Part shown: piece after piece, positions 13,957 to 21,460 of the stretch
Numbering within the stretch: the first letter of the stretch is position 1
Layout: each line of letters begins with the position of its first letter
IMG/VR virus record: IMGVR_UViG_3300013131_004061
Coordinates: 1 to 26,489 of that record
Length of the DNA: 26,489 nucleotides
From: a virus
Direction: 5' to 3' (one strand)
Program-made: the position numbers and the translations under genes
Notes under the pieces: model-generated
What the model saw: only the letters and a program-made list of their open reading frames with translations
Told to the model about the DNA's origin: nothing
Databases searched by the model: none

Positions 13957-14154
13957 ATGCTTAAAGTACAAGTTAAAGATTCTGTGAGTATAGACAGAGC
14001 ACTAAAAACATTGAAGAAAAAAGTAAAAGAAACAAAGCAAAACGAAATTCTTAGAGATAGAAAAGAGTTTAAAAAGAAGTCAGTTAAAAAGAGAGAGGAA
14101 ATAAAAAAGGCAGCTTTCCATCAAATGATTAAAACACAAAGAGAAAAAAGATAA
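13957..14154 (+). CDS. rpsU: Ribosomal protein bS21 homologue
   Basis: The 65-residue, strongly basic protein begins MLKVQVKDSVSIDRALKTLK. This is the start of bS21 of Bacteroidota type (M-L-x(2)-x-V-K-D-x(3)-I-D-R-A-L-K), followed by KEFKKKSVKKREEIKKAAF, matching the x-F-x-K-P-S-V-x-K-R-x(3)-x-K-A-A-Y segment. Length and charge fit. In flavobacterial ribosomes bS21, with bS18 and bS6, covers the anti-Shine-Dalgarno end of 16S rRNA, and Tyr54 is reported as a key contact; this protein has Phe54. Phage bS21 proteins are known from metagenomes and are thought to replace the host copy and bias translation. The gene stops 2 bp before the next ATG. The family call is confident; the effect is inferred. 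Confidence 0.85.
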   Translation: MLKVQVKDSVSIDRALKTLKKKVKETKQNEILRDRKEFKKKSVKKREEIKKAAFHQMIKTQREKR

Positions 14155-14156
14155 GT

Positions 14157-14429
14157 ATGCTAGAGTATCTTACTTACATTTATGAATTTTCGGCAAAAAG
14201 TTTTCCGAATTTTTTAATAGTTACATTTTTTACATTATTACATGGTATATTGCTAATTGCGCTTGTAAATTCTCTTTCGAATATTAGACTTTTCGGAAAA
14301 AAGGATTCAAACGAACAAGGTAAATTAAGAATTAATCCTGAAGAAAATACCGGTAACAAAAATACAACAGTATATGATATGCTTGTCCAAGCATATGAAA
14401 GACATAAAAACAAAGGAAGTAAAGAATAA
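14157..14429 (+). CDS. Single-pass membrane protein, 90 residues
   Basis: Residues about 18-40 (NFLIVTFFTLLHGILLIALV) form one strong hydrophobic helix after a short aromatic N-terminus. A charged, Asn-rich soluble tail follows (FGKKDSNEQGKLRINPEEN), ending with YDMLVQAYERHKNKGSKE. The tail length and single helix resemble spanin- or antiholin-like phage proteins, but no specific family can be named. There are only 2 bases between the bS21 stop and this ATG. The first 6-8 residues could place the N-terminus outside or inside; the sequence does not decide. Confidence 0.7.
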   Translation: MLEYLTYIYEFSAKSFPNFLIVTFFTLLHGILLIALVNSLSNIRLFGKKDSNEQGKLRINPEENTGNKNTTVYDMLVQAYERHKNKGSKE

Positions 14430-14456
14430 GGTAATAATGATTCCGATATTATATTT

Positions 14457-14472
14457 TATATTTTAAAATATA
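14457..14472. repeat. Perfect 16-bp palindrome before the gene at 14479
   Basis: TATATTTTAAAATATA is a perfect two-fold palindrome, ending 6 bases before the ATG. It could be an operator, or an RNA hairpin that hides the start. In AT-rich DNA a palindrome of this size is uncommon but not remarkable. No matching copy was seen elsewhere in the window. Confidence 0.35.
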
Positions 14473-14478
14473 TAAACT

Positions 14479-14775
14479 ATGATGGTCGACTCCGTTAAAA
14501 TTATTATCTTTAATATGGAAATAGAAAATAATCCAAGTGACCTTGACTATGTCATGAGACTTTCATATGAATCTCTCATATTTGACATAGAAAAAACCCT
14601 AGAAGAATTTATCGTATTTACAGACGGCGACGAAGTTGTTGAACTAAAGGGGGGTACAGGTGAAAGAAGTCAATATATTGACACTTTAATTAAGTATTTT
14701 GAAAATACTGAAGAATTTGAAAAATGTAAAAGCTTGCTCGATTTAAAGAATATTATAATCGAAAGAGGTAACTAA
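14479..14775 (+). CDS. Small 'EKC-motif' family protein, member 3
   Basis: The start is ATG 14479 or the adjacent ATG 14482. The 98-residue protein has a beta-rich N-terminal half (DSVKIIIFNMEIENN, then FIVFTDGDEVVELKGG). It ends with YIDTLIKYFENTEEFEKCKS, the family segment shared with the proteins at 9700, 13701 and 18376. The layout (N-terminal strands, Gly-rich turn, C-terminal helix pair) is closest to the member at 18376, which also starts with strands (KVRCKDISTG). No function is known to me. A perfect palindrome lies just upstream. Confidence 0.66.
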   Translation: MMVDSVKIIIFNMEIENNPSDLDYVMRLSYESLIFDIEKTLEEFIVFTDGDEVVELKGGTGERSQYIDTLIKYFENTEEFEKCKSLLDLKNIIIERGN

Positions 14776-14790
14776 ATAAATATAAAATGA

Positions 14791-15489
14791 ATGTCTAAAC
14801 CTAAAAGTACTAGAAAACAAACTACTCATTTAAAGCCGGAAGACTTAAAACATGTTGTTTTAAGACAATCACAAGGTAGTTATCAAAGAACAATTGAAGA
14901 AAATGATATAACATTATGTTATGGGCCAGCAGGTTCTTCTAAGACGTTCACTGCAGTATATACTGCACTTAAGCTATATGCTGAGAATAAAATAGAAAAG
15001 ATAATTCTAACTAAGCCAATACAAGAATCAGGTGAAAAATTGGGTTTTTTACCGGGTGACATATCTGAAAAGATAGACCCTTTTATGGAAAGTTTTATTA
15101 ATAATGCCTCTAAAATGATTGACGGTCAAGCATTTTCATTTTTACTTTCAGCAAACGTAATTGAATTTAGACCACTTGCTTATATGAGAGGGGCAACATT
15201 CGATAATTCAATAATGATATTAGATGAAGCACAGAACTGTGATTTTAGACAACTTATGTTATTTATAACAAGAATGGGTCAGAACAGTAAAATTGTAATC
15301 ACAGGTGACGTTAGTCAGTACGATATTGCTAAAAACAGAGTAGCATTACCTGAATTTATAAGACTGATAGAAGACGTAAAAGGCGTTGGTAAACATATAT
15401 TTGATGAAGACGATATAGTACGTGCCAAAATACTTAGAGATATTGTTAAGAAATACGAAAAATGGAAGGATGAAAAAGGTGAAATGTAA
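14791..15489 (+). CDS. phoH: PhoH-like ATPase
   Basis: The 232-residue protein matches the PhoH P-loop family. The Walker A motif is GPAGSSKT (45-52; most family members have GPAGTGKT) and the Walker B motif is IMILDEAQ (141-148). The family blocks KIILTKPIQESGEKLGFLPG (70-90), RGATFDNS and the sensor segment KIVITGDVSQYD are all present. PhoH is common in marine and large phages; it is an ATPase/putative helicase-nuclease of uncertain role, tied in hosts to phosphate starvation. Here it heads the DNA/RNA metabolism block. Length is typical of phage PhoH. The Ser-Ser pair in Walker A is tolerated in P-loops (S/T before K is not strictly Gly), so activity is likely. Confidence 0.92.
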   Translation: MSKPKSTRKQTTHLKPEDLKHVVLRQSQGSYQRTIEENDITLCYGPAGSSKTFTAVYTALKLYAENKIEKIILTKPIQESGEKLGFLPGDISEKIDPFMESFINNASKMIDGQAFSFLLSANVIEFRPLAYMRGATFDNSIMILDEAQNCDFRQLMLFITRMGQNSKIVITGDVSQYDIAKNRVALPEFIRLIEDVKGVGKHIFDEDDIVRAKILRDIVKKYEKWKDEKGEM

Positions 15490-15509
15490 TAAACATTTCA
15501 GTATTTTAT

Positions 15510-15517
15510 CTGTATAA
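15510..15517 (+). promoter_or_regulatory. Candidate phage promoter element CTGTATAA
   Basis: The octamer lies 21 bases upstream of the helicase ATG at 15539, in a 49-bp gap after phoH. It is shared with the gaps before 5693 and 17002, with similar distance to the start codon. Upstream of it the run gtattttat resembles the others in being T-rich. Confidence 0.38.
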
Positions 15518-15538
15518 GTATCGATAATCAATATTTAT

Positions 15539-16963
15539 ATGTCGAGTAAACCAAAATTTACAAAAGAACAATTAGCTTTTATTAAACATAGTGGGCCAGA
15601 ATCTGTAATACTTTCAGCTACTGCAGGTTCTGGTAAAACCGCATCTGCAACAGGGCGACTTATATGGTTACTTAACCAAGGCGTTAAACCTGAAAAAATT
15701 ATTTACTTCAGTTTTACAAATGACGCTGTCGATGAGTTAAGAAAAAGAATCAATAATGATAAGGTAGAAATTACGACAATACATTCTTTTTGTGCAAGAG
15801 TGTTAGCTAAAAGCAAGAAGTTTAAACCTCTTGTCGAGACTGCAATGTTTCCAAATTGGTATAAGAAAAAATATCAACCTAAGAAAAAGGACCCTGTAGA
15901 ACAAAAAATCTTTTATGATAGAGCATGTCGTCAATTAGAAGACGACTTAAATAAAATAATGAGCGATATTTCTAAATATAAACTCATTAGTGCGTCAGGT
16001 GTAAAAGATAAGTTGCCACCATTTTTTAAACAATATCAAAGATTTTTGATTGAAACAAGAACAAGAGACTTTGCTGATATGTTGACAGACACGCTTCATA
16101 TGACTACATTCAAGTCTTGGGAAAATAATTGGGAATATAAGTATCAATATATTTTTGTTGACGAGTATCAAGATACGTCTGCTCTTCAAATGAAAATACT
16201 TCTTGCATTAAGAGGTCAAACATATCATTTAATTGGTGATAGAAATCAAAGTATTTACGGTTTTCAAGGTTCAGACTGTTATATGATTGAAAATCTATTA
16301 AAAGAAAAGAAGACTGTAAAAGAATATACTCTTTCTATTAATTTTAGGTCTGCAAAAAAGATAGTAGAAAATTCGAATATGTATTCTGACCTTGCTGCTA
16401 CTCCTCATAAAGAGGCTTCTGGTAAAATACATGACAAGCTACTTACAGAAAAGGAGTTATTGGCACTAATGAAGAAAAAAGATGTTGTATTATTAGCAAG
16501 AACGAATTCTGTGATTAAAGCTCTAAAAACTTGGCTTCTAGGAAAGAAAGTTAAAATGAAATATTTTAATATTCTAGAAGAAGATGAATTAGAAATAATC
16601 CAAAACAGAGATGCTTTACCTGTTAAATTGAAGAACAGATTAAAGAAAATTTTACCTAAATTTCCAGGTACAGCAGAAGAAATGGTAAACTTTATAAGAG
16701 AGAATAAAGAAAGCAGGTCATTTGTAACATCAATTCATAAAAGCAAAGGAAGAGAATATCCTGTATGCGTAATAGTTAATTCGATATCACCTGAGATTAT
16801 AGAAAAAAATGAACTTGAATTAGATGATAAAGAGCTAAAAAGGCTTTCATTTGACCCCGAAGACTACAATGACAGAGAATCAAAAAACATTCATTATGTT
16901 GCTGTAACTCGCCCGATGGAGGAATTATACTATATGGTAGTAGATGAAGAAACATTATTATAA
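15539..16963 (+). CDS. UvrD/Rep-type superfamily 1A DNA helicase
   Basis: The 474-residue protein carries the ordered motifs of SF1A helicases. In order these are: the Q-like start FTKEQLAFIKHSG; motif I ATAGSGKT (27-34); Ia FTNDAVDELRKR; TTIHSFCARVL; motif II FVDEYQDTSALQ; motif III LIGDRNQSIYGFQG; motif IV LSINFRSAKKI; motif V TSIHKSKGREYPVCVI; and motif VI HYVAVTRPMEELYYMV. At 474 residues it is much shorter than UvrD or PcrA (about 700), so the 1B/2B insertions are reduced. It probably unwinds DNA in replication, recombination or repair beside the ligase and exonuclease further on. A candidate promoter lies just upstream. Confidence 0.95.
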   Translation: MSSKPKFTKEQLAFIKHSGPESVILSATAGSGKTASATGRLIWLLNQGVKPEKIIYFSFTNDAVDELRKRINNDKVEITTIHSFCARVLAKSKKFKPLVETAMFPNWYKKKYQPKKKDPVEQKIFYDRACRQLEDDLNKIMSDISKYKLISASGVKDKLPPFFKQYQRFLIETRTRDFADMLTDTLHMTTFKSWENNWEYKYQYIFVDEYQDTSALQMKILLALRGQTYHLIGDRNQSIYGFQGSDCYMIENLLKEKKTVKEYTLSINFRSAKKIVENSNMYSDLAATPHKEASGKIHDKLLTEKELLALMKKKDVVLLARTNSVIKALKTWLLGKKVKMKYFNILEEDELEIIQNRDALPVKLKNRLKKILPKFPGTAEEMVNFIRENKESRSFVTSIHKSKGREYPVCVIVNSISPEIIEKNELELDDKELKRLSFDPEDYNDRESKNIHYVAVTRPMEELYYMVVDEETLL

Positions 16964-16968
16964 TTTTA

Positions 16969-16976
16969 CTGTATAA
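16969..16976 (+). promoter_or_regulatory. Candidate phage promoter element CTGTATAA
   Basis: The octamer lies 25 bases before the sigma-factor ATG at 17002. It sits inside a small inverted repeat (TACTGT at 16967-16972 and ACAGTA at 16982-16987). As in the gap before 15539, TTTTA and ACAT lie upstream. If it is a phage promoter, the sigma factor may control its own gene. Confidence 0.38.
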
Positions 16977-17001
16977 ACATAACAGTACTAAATATTATAT
17001 T

Positions 17002-17610
17002 ATGGGTAAATCTAAAAAAGTATATACGTCTAATGAAGAAGATAAGCAATTAGTCAAGAAATATCTAGATGGAGATTCTTCTGCGTTTACACCTCTTTTT
17101 CATAAATATAAAAATATATTCTTTGTAAATGCAACAAGATGGTTTAATTATAAAGAGGATGAAATTGAAGATATGGCTATGGAATTCTTAGGCCGAATGG
17201 TTTCATCTCTAGATAAGTATGACCCAACAAAATCACTGTTTAGTACATGGATTACAAACTGTATGCGTAACTACATGATAGAATATCATGGTCGAGTTAA
17301 GAATAAGCCGGTTAAAGCTAAATCATTTGAGGATATGGGAATCATAACCCGTGATGGTGACAGAATAGAATTCTCAATTATAGAAGAAAGTGAAGTTTTA
17401 AATGAAATTGAAAGAAGTTCATATAGAAAACTTATTAAAGATATGATTGAAACACTAGGACCCTTAGAAGCTAGAATATTTCAAGAACACTTCATAAACG
17501 GATTAACCCAAAAAGAGACTGCCGAAATGTTAGGAATGAGACATGATACAATGTGGTACCAAGTCGGTAAAATAAGAAAAAAATTATATAAATTTAAAAA
17601 GAGATTATAA
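17002..17610 (+). CDS. Phage RNA polymerase sigma factor (sigma-70 family)
   Basis: The 202-residue protein has a region 2 core: LVKKYLDGDSSAFTPLFHKY (about 17-36), the EDMAMEFLGRMVSSLDKY segment (about 56-73), and FSTWITNCMRNYMIEYH (80-96), which matches the -10 recognition helix. A short linker leads to region 4: TLGPLEARIFQEHFINGLTQ, then ETAEMLGMRHDTMWYQVGK, a helix-turn-helix for the -35 site. Lacking regions 1 and 3, it is ECF-like or similar to T4 late sigma gp55. It would redirect host RNA polymerase to phage promoters. It overlaps the next gene's start by one base. Its own gap holds the CTGTATAA candidate element. Confidence 0.9.
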   Translation: MGKSKKVYTSNEEDKQLVKKYLDGDSSAFTPLFHKYKNIFFVNATRWFNYKEDEIEDMAMEFLGRMVSSLDKYDPTKSLFSTWITNCMRNYMIEYHGRVKNKPVKAKSFEDMGIITRDGDRIEFSIIEESEVLNEIERSSYRKLIKDMIETLGPLEARIFQEHFINGLTQKETAEMLGMRHDTMWYQVGKIRKKLYKFKKRL

Positions 17611-17795
17611 TGAAAGTTGAAGACGAATATAGAACTAATATTTTATCACATACACCTGGTGGTGTTACAGTATGTGCAGAAATAAATGGTAAATTATTGG
17701 AATATGACAAAGTAAAATATCCAGAAAAATTTATTAATAAATTATTAAAGAATAATCCGGGTGCAAGAGCTTGGGTAAAACAGGACGCAAAATGA
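17610..17795 (+). CDS. Small conserved phage protein, 61 residues
   Basis: The protein starts MKVEDEYRTNILSHTPGGVT and contains AEINGKLLEYDKVKYPEKFI, then NKLLKNNPGARAWVKQ. The pattern T-P-G-G...G-x-x-L-E-Y-x-x-V...P-x-x-F-I-x-K-L resembles a small family seen in other T4-like phages, probably a beta-hairpin plus a helix. No role is known. Start and stop overlap both neighbours (TAATGA-type and ATGA), so it is probably translated together with the sigma factor and exonuclease. Confidence 0.68.
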   Translation: MKVEDEYRTNILSHTPGGVTVCAEINGKLLEYDKVKYPEKFINKLLKNNPGARAWVKQDAK

Positions 17796-18370
17796 TATAT
17801 GTAAGCATTGATATTGAAACAACAGGATTAAATCCAGGTGAAGACCTTGTATTAGAAATAGGTGCAATAATTGAAGATACTTCTAAGAAATTATCATTTG
17901 ATGATATACCTAAATTTAGTGTATTATTAGAATATGATAAATATTGGGGAAGTGCCAAAGCTATTTCAATGAATCATAGAATATTTGAAATATTAGGTGA
18001 AATACCTAGAGATAAAAAAGAGGCATTAAATTATAGAGCTGAACATAAAATAATAAAAGCAGAAGATGCTGCACAACATTTTATGAAATGGCTATCTGAA
18101 AATGGGATAAATGGTCCTATTACTGCAGCAGGTAAAAACTTCGGTACATTTGATTTGAATTTTCTTAGAAAATTACCAGGATGGGATAATAGAGTCATAA
18201 TAAAACAGAGAATCCTAGACCCTGTTTGTTTTTTTGTTAATTTTAATACAGACAAAGATTTACCTAATATGTCTGAGTGCAAAAGAAGAGCTGGTCTTCC
18301 AGAAAATGTGACACATGTTGCACTTGAAGATGCATGGGATGTAATTGAATTATTAAGAACTAAATACTAA
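17792..18370 (+). CDS. DEDDh-type 3'-5' exonuclease
   Basis: I start at ATG 17792, which overlaps the preceding TGA. An in-frame TTG at 17771 adds seven residues inside the previous gene and is less likely. The 192-residue protein has Exo I SIDIETTGLNPG (Asp7, Glu9), Exo II GKNFGTFDLNFL (Asp121), and Exo III with His175 and Asp180 in THVALEDAWDVIELL. This places it in the DEDDh group with DnaQ epsilon, oligoribonuclease and RNase T. It could proofread, trim DNA ends or degrade small RNAs. The phage block holds no visible polymerase, so pairing with one is not shown. All four metal-binding acidic residues and the His are present, so activity is likely. Confidence 0.9.
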   Translation: MIYVSIDIETTGLNPGEDLVLEIGAIIEDTSKKLSFDDIPKFSVLLEYDKYWGSAKAISMNHRIFEILGEIPRDKKEALNYRAEHKIIKAEDAAQHFMKWLSENGINGPITAAGKNFGTFDLNFLRKLPGWDNRVIIKQRILDPVCFFVNFNTDKDLPNMSECKRRAGLPENVTHVALEDAWDVIELLRTKY

Positions 18371-18375
18371 TAATT

Positions 18376-18669
18376 ATGGTTAAGGTTAGATGTAAAGATA
18401 TTTCGACTGGTAATATTTATCAATTAGAAATAGTAAGCGCAGATACATTATTTATAAATAACGTATTAAAATCAATTGAGATTTCAATTAATACTGAAGA
18501 CGATATTGCTTTTATAGGAGAATTAAGCTATATGTTTGGCCAGTCTACGGAAATTAGTATAGAAAAAAAGGATTGGCAGGATTTTCTGTATAGTGCTTCT
18601 AGAGTATATGAAGACCTAGAGGAATATGAAAAGTGCCAAATGGTTTTATCTCTAATTAAAAGAATTTAA
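18376..18669 (+). CDS. Small 'EKC-motif' family protein, member 4
   Basis: The 97-residue protein begins with strands (MVKVRCKDISTGNIYQLEIV) and ends with SRVYEDLEEYEKCQMVLSLI, the segment shared with the proteins at 9700, 13701 and 14479. It is the most distant from the rest in position and sits in the DNA metabolism block. An acidic helix in the middle (DDIAFIGELSYMFGQS) is not shared. Its function is unknown. Its stop overlaps the next ATG (TAATGG). Confidence 0.65.
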   Translation: MVKVRCKDISTGNIYQLEIVSADTLFINNVLKSIEISINTEDDIAFIGELSYMFGQSTEISIEKKDWQDFLYSASRVYEDLEEYEKCQMVLSLIKRI

Positions 18670-18875
18670 TGGAATCAATAAGACATATTACTGATGAATT
18701 GGCATCAACTCTTTCAGAAGTGCCTTACAGTAAAGGTGATTTATCTGATATAGGAAATGAAATTGGAATTGTCATCGCAAAATACTTCAATAAAAATAAA
18801 ATGGGATTTGAGTTAGAAGACTTCACAAATGGTTTAAAACATGGAATCTCAATAACAGATGGTACACATGGATAA
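18669..18875 (+). CDS. Small conserved phage protein, 68 residues
   Basis: The helical protein reads MESIRHITDELASTLSEVPY, then DLSDIGNEIGIVIAKYF, then FELEDFTNGLKHGISITDGT. The final F-x-x-G-x-K-H-G-x-S-x-T-D-G-T-H is a sequence I recall as well conserved in small proteins of other T4-like phages. It is not the tag family. Its last bases overlap the RNase HII start, so the two are probably translationally coupled. No biochemical role is known to me. Confidence 0.68.
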   Translation: MESIRHITDELASTLSEVPYSKGDLSDIGNEIGIVIAKYFNKNKMGFELEDFTNGLKHGISITDGTHG

Positions 18876-19491
18876 ACTTAAAGCATTCGATAAACCAGAC
18901 ATAATAGAAGCAGGAGTAGATGAAGTAGGCAGAGGATGTCTAGCCGGTCCTGTAGTTGCAGCAGCAGTAGTTTTACCTAATGATTTCGACTTTGAAATTG
19001 TAAAAGACTCTAAACAACTTTCTGAAAAAAAGAGAATTGAAGCTGTTAAAATAATTAGAGAACATGCTTTATATTGGGCTGTATATTCGGTTAACGCAAA
19101 AAGAGTTGACGAAATTAATATATTACAAGCTACATATGAGGCGATGCATGGTGCATTAAATAAAATGGAAACCAATTCTAATATAAAAGTAGAACATGTA
19201 TTAGTAGATGGTGATAAATTCAATGGATATAGAGGGACTCCTCATAAATGTGTAATTAAAGGTGATGCTACATATTATTCTATTGCCGCAGCATCTATTT
19301 TAGCAAAAGTCACAAGAGATGAATATATGAAGTATATTTCTAATAAATCACCTGTATATGATTGGGCTAATAATAAAGGATATGGTTCTAAAAAACATAG
19401 AATTGCAATTACAGAACATGGTGTAACAGAATATCATAGAATGTCTTTTTTAGGAAATATCTTACCTAAAAATACAAATATTTTGTTTTAA
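18868..19491 (+). CDS. rnhB: Ribonuclease HII
   Basis: I prefer ATG 18868 (207 residues); ATG 18859 adds three residues. The protein has the RNase HII signature AGVDEVGRGCLAGPVVAAAV with Asp18 and Glu19, the segment VKDSKQLSEKKR, and VEHVLVDGDKF with Asp114. The C-terminal helix YYSIAAASILAKVTRDEYM and a Tyr-Gly-x(3)-H stretch (GYGSKKHRIAITEHG) complete the fold. The enzyme cuts RNA in RNA-DNA hybrids, for example primers or misinserted ribonucleotides. With the DEDDh exonuclease and the ligase next to it, primer removal and nick sealing are a natural joint role. Phages more often encode RNase HI or a T4-type RNase H, so a type II enzyme is less common. Confidence 0.95.
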   Translation: MDKLKAFDKPDIIEAGVDEVGRGCLAGPVVAAAVVLPNDFDFEIVKDSKQLSEKKRIEAVKIIREHALYWAVYSVNAKRVDEINILQATYEAMHGALNKMETNSNIKVEHVLVDGDKFNGYRGTPHKCVIKGDATYYSIAAASILAKVTRDEYMKYISNKSPVYDWANNKGYGSKKHRIAITEHGVTEYHRMSFLGNILPKNTNILF

Positions 19492-19541
19492 ACTTTTTTC
19501 TTTGAGGAATAATAGTTAATTTTACACTAAATAATAATTAT

Positions 19542-20858
19542 ATGAAAAGAGAATTAGAAACACTATATGAGATTTCACAGATAAGCGGTAAAGGTTCTGC
19601 ACAGCAACAAATTGATTTATTATCAGAAAATTTAACGGAAGATATGAAATATCTTCTTGATGTTGCTTTCAATCCATTTGTAACTACCAAGTTAAATAAA
19701 CTTGATGTAATTAAAACAGGTAACAAAATTGAGCCTACCGTAACTCAATTAAAAGAATTACTTGAACCGCTTGTAAATGGAAAGTCTGCAAACAATGATT
19801 TACGAATGATTATGGGTAGATTTGTAGGAAGTGTTGACCTTGATGAAAATTCAAGACAAATTCTTTTGGATATTATTACAAAAAATCTTGTCATTGGAAT
19901 AAAAGAAAAGACTATTAATAAAGCTGCAGGATACGAATTAATACCAAATCCTTCTCTTATGTTGGCAAAAGAAGAAGAAGGTGTAATAGAAAAATGGAAT
20001 GAAATCCATTGTGAAGTAAAGTATGATGGTGTAAGAGTTGCAGCAATCGTAAAAGACGGTGATATTAAATTCTATAGTAGAAATTTCAATGAAATTGATT
20101 CTACGCGTTTAAGTAGAATTAAAAAAGATTTAGAAGCCTTGTTAGAAGGTGATTTGAATAGAAACATATTCTTTGACGGTGAGTTAACAGACTTTGATAG
20201 AAAAACAGTTTCAGGTAAATTTAATAAAATCCTAAAAGGGACTGCACCTTCTAATATTGACAAAGATTTTGTATACCATGTCTTTGATATAGAAGACGTT
20301 AATACATTATCAACGGGAAAAGGTACAACGCCTTTTTCACATAGAAGGAAAACACTTGAACACATGTTCAACAATCATCAAACAAGTGAACATACAATAT
20401 TAGGAGTATCATATACAGTCAAGAGTAAAGACGAGGTTATTGAAATATATGACAAGGTTGTAGCAGGAGGAGGTGAAGGTGTAATATGTAAAAATGAGCA
20501 CTTTTATGAGACTAAACGTTGTACAAGCTGGATTAAGTTTAAGCAAATACAAGATTGTGATTTAAAAGTTACGGGCTGGGAAGAAGGTACAGGTAAAAGA
20601 ACTGGTTACATAGGCTCACTTATTTGTGAAAGTGAATGTGGTAAACTTAAAGTAAATGTAGGTTCAGGATTTACAGACTCTGACTTATCCCAAATGAACG
20701 AAAGAATCAAGTCTAATGAACTAATCGGAAAGATTGCTGTTGTCAGATACAATGAACGTATTACAGACAAATATGGAAATGAAAGTCTTTTCTTACCAAG
20801 ATTCATAGAAATCAGGGAAGATAAAGATATTGCCAATTTAATTGATGAAATAAAATGA
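19542..20858 (+). CDS. ATP-dependent DNA ligase
   Basis: The 438-residue protein has an N-terminal helical DNA-binding domain (1-135), then the nucleotidyltransferase core. Motif I is EVKYDGVR with the adenylated Lys160. Further motifs are FYSRNFNE (Ia), FFDGELTDFD (III), GGGEGVICKN (IV), and WIKFKQIQDCDLKV (V). The OB domain (about 340-438) ends with VVRYNERITDKYGNESLF. The layout resembles T4 gp30. It seals nicks in DNA during replication and repair. A 50-bp gap with no terminator-like structure precedes it. Its stop overlaps the next ATG (AAATGA). Confidence 0.95.
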   Translation: MKRELETLYEISQISGKGSAQQQIDLLSENLTEDMKYLLDVAFNPFVTTKLNKLDVIKTGNKIEPTVTQLKELLEPLVNGKSANNDLRMIMGRFVGSVDLDENSRQILLDIITKNLVIGIKEKTINKAAGYELIPNPSLMLAKEEEGVIEKWNEIHCEVKYDGVRVAAIVKDGDIKFYSRNFNEIDSTRLSRIKKDLEALLEGDLNRNIFFDGELTDFDRKTVSGKFNKILKGTAPSNIDKDFVYHVFDIEDVNTLSTGKGTTPFSHRRKTLEHMFNNHQTSEHTILGVSYTVKSKDEVIEIYDKVVAGGGEGVICKNEHFYETKRCTSWIKFKQIQDCDLKVTGWEEGTGKRTGYIGSLICESECGKLKVNVGSGFTDSDLSQMNERIKSNELIGKIAVVRYNERITDKYGNESLFLPRFIEIREDKDIANLIDEIK

Positions 20859-21049
20859 ATCAGAAACCTTCATATGAAGAAATGCGAGACTTCTTACTAG
20901 AACACGGTTGGGAAATGTCCTGGTCTGATGATAATTGGGTAAGAAGCAATGCAAAGAACAAAGAGGCAATGACAGGTATAAATACTTTAAGTGCCTATAA
21001 GATTGAAACTAATCAGACAGGTAGGATATACAAAATAAGACATGACTGA
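20855..21049 (+). CDS. Small hypothetical protein, 64 residues
   Basis: The protein has a YEEMRDFLLEHGWEMSWSDD segment and NWVRSNAKNKEAMTGINTLS, then a basic end (TGRIYKIRHD). Trp-rich small proteins of this type with 'FLLEHGW...W....W' are common in phages with no known role; the shape suggests a compact alpha-beta fold. Start and stop overlap both neighbours by a few bases, so it belongs to the ligase operon. I do not name a family. Confidence 0.66.
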   Translation: MNQKPSYEEMRDFLLEHGWEMSWSDDNWVRSNAKNKEAMTGINTLSAYKIETNQTGRIYKIRHD

Positions 21050-21246
21050 TGAATATTAAAGGTTCTCTAGACCCGGCAAAAGTTATAACTTTAATTGAAT
21101 TAATTAAAGAAGGTTTAAGTAAAAATGAAACATATAGAGTTAATTGCCAGCTCTCAAGTGCTGAAATCGTAGAATTAAAAAAACAATTCGAAGTAGAAAA
21201 TGACTTCGACGATATTTATATTTTTAAAAAGAAAAACAATGACTGA
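21049..21246 (+). CDS. Small hypothetical protein, 65 residues
   Basis: The protein begins MNIKGSLDPAKVITLIELIK and continues with a helix-strand-helix pattern, SKNETYRVNCQLSSAEIVEL. It ends with strands (FDDIYIFKKKNND). There is one Cys. The pattern is similar to an anti-repressor-like or ribosomal-type small alpha-beta protein, but no real match is known to me. It starts at the base where the previous gene ends and overlaps the next start by a few bases. Confidence 0.62.
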   Translation: MNIKGSLDPAKVITLIELIKEGLSKNETYRVNCQLSSAEIVELKKQFEVENDFDDIYIFKKKNND

Positions 21247-21460
21247 AATCGAAATTAAAAAAGCTTTATATAAGCAAAAACCTGAAGCACATATTCAATT
21301 TATAAGAAAGAGTGTAGTATATTATTATGCAGACCTTGAAGAAATGAGAGTTCATTTTGAAGTACCAGTTGATGATATGGGCGATGCAGACTTTTTACCA
21401 TCAATGGATGCTAAACTTCTTAATCGGTGGATTGTTTTAAATGTCACTGTAAATGAATAA
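21239..21460 (+). CDS. Small conserved phage protein, 73 residues
   Basis: I start at ATG 21239 (MTEIEIKKALYKQKP). An in-frame ATG at 21200 lies deep inside the previous gene. The core AHIQFIRKSVVYYYADLEEM, then RVHFEVPVDDMGDADFLPSM, and LLNRWIVLNV form a pattern (F-E-V-P-V-x-D-M-G-D-A-x-F...A-K-L-L-x-R-W-I) that I recall from small proteins in other large phages. No activity is known. The stop overlaps the next small frame, so it is part of a run of four short coupled genes after the ligase. Confidence 0.7.
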   Translation: MTEIEIKKALYKQKPEAHIQFIRKSVVYYYADLEEMRVHFEVPVDDMGDADFLPSMDAKLLNRWIVLNVTVNE

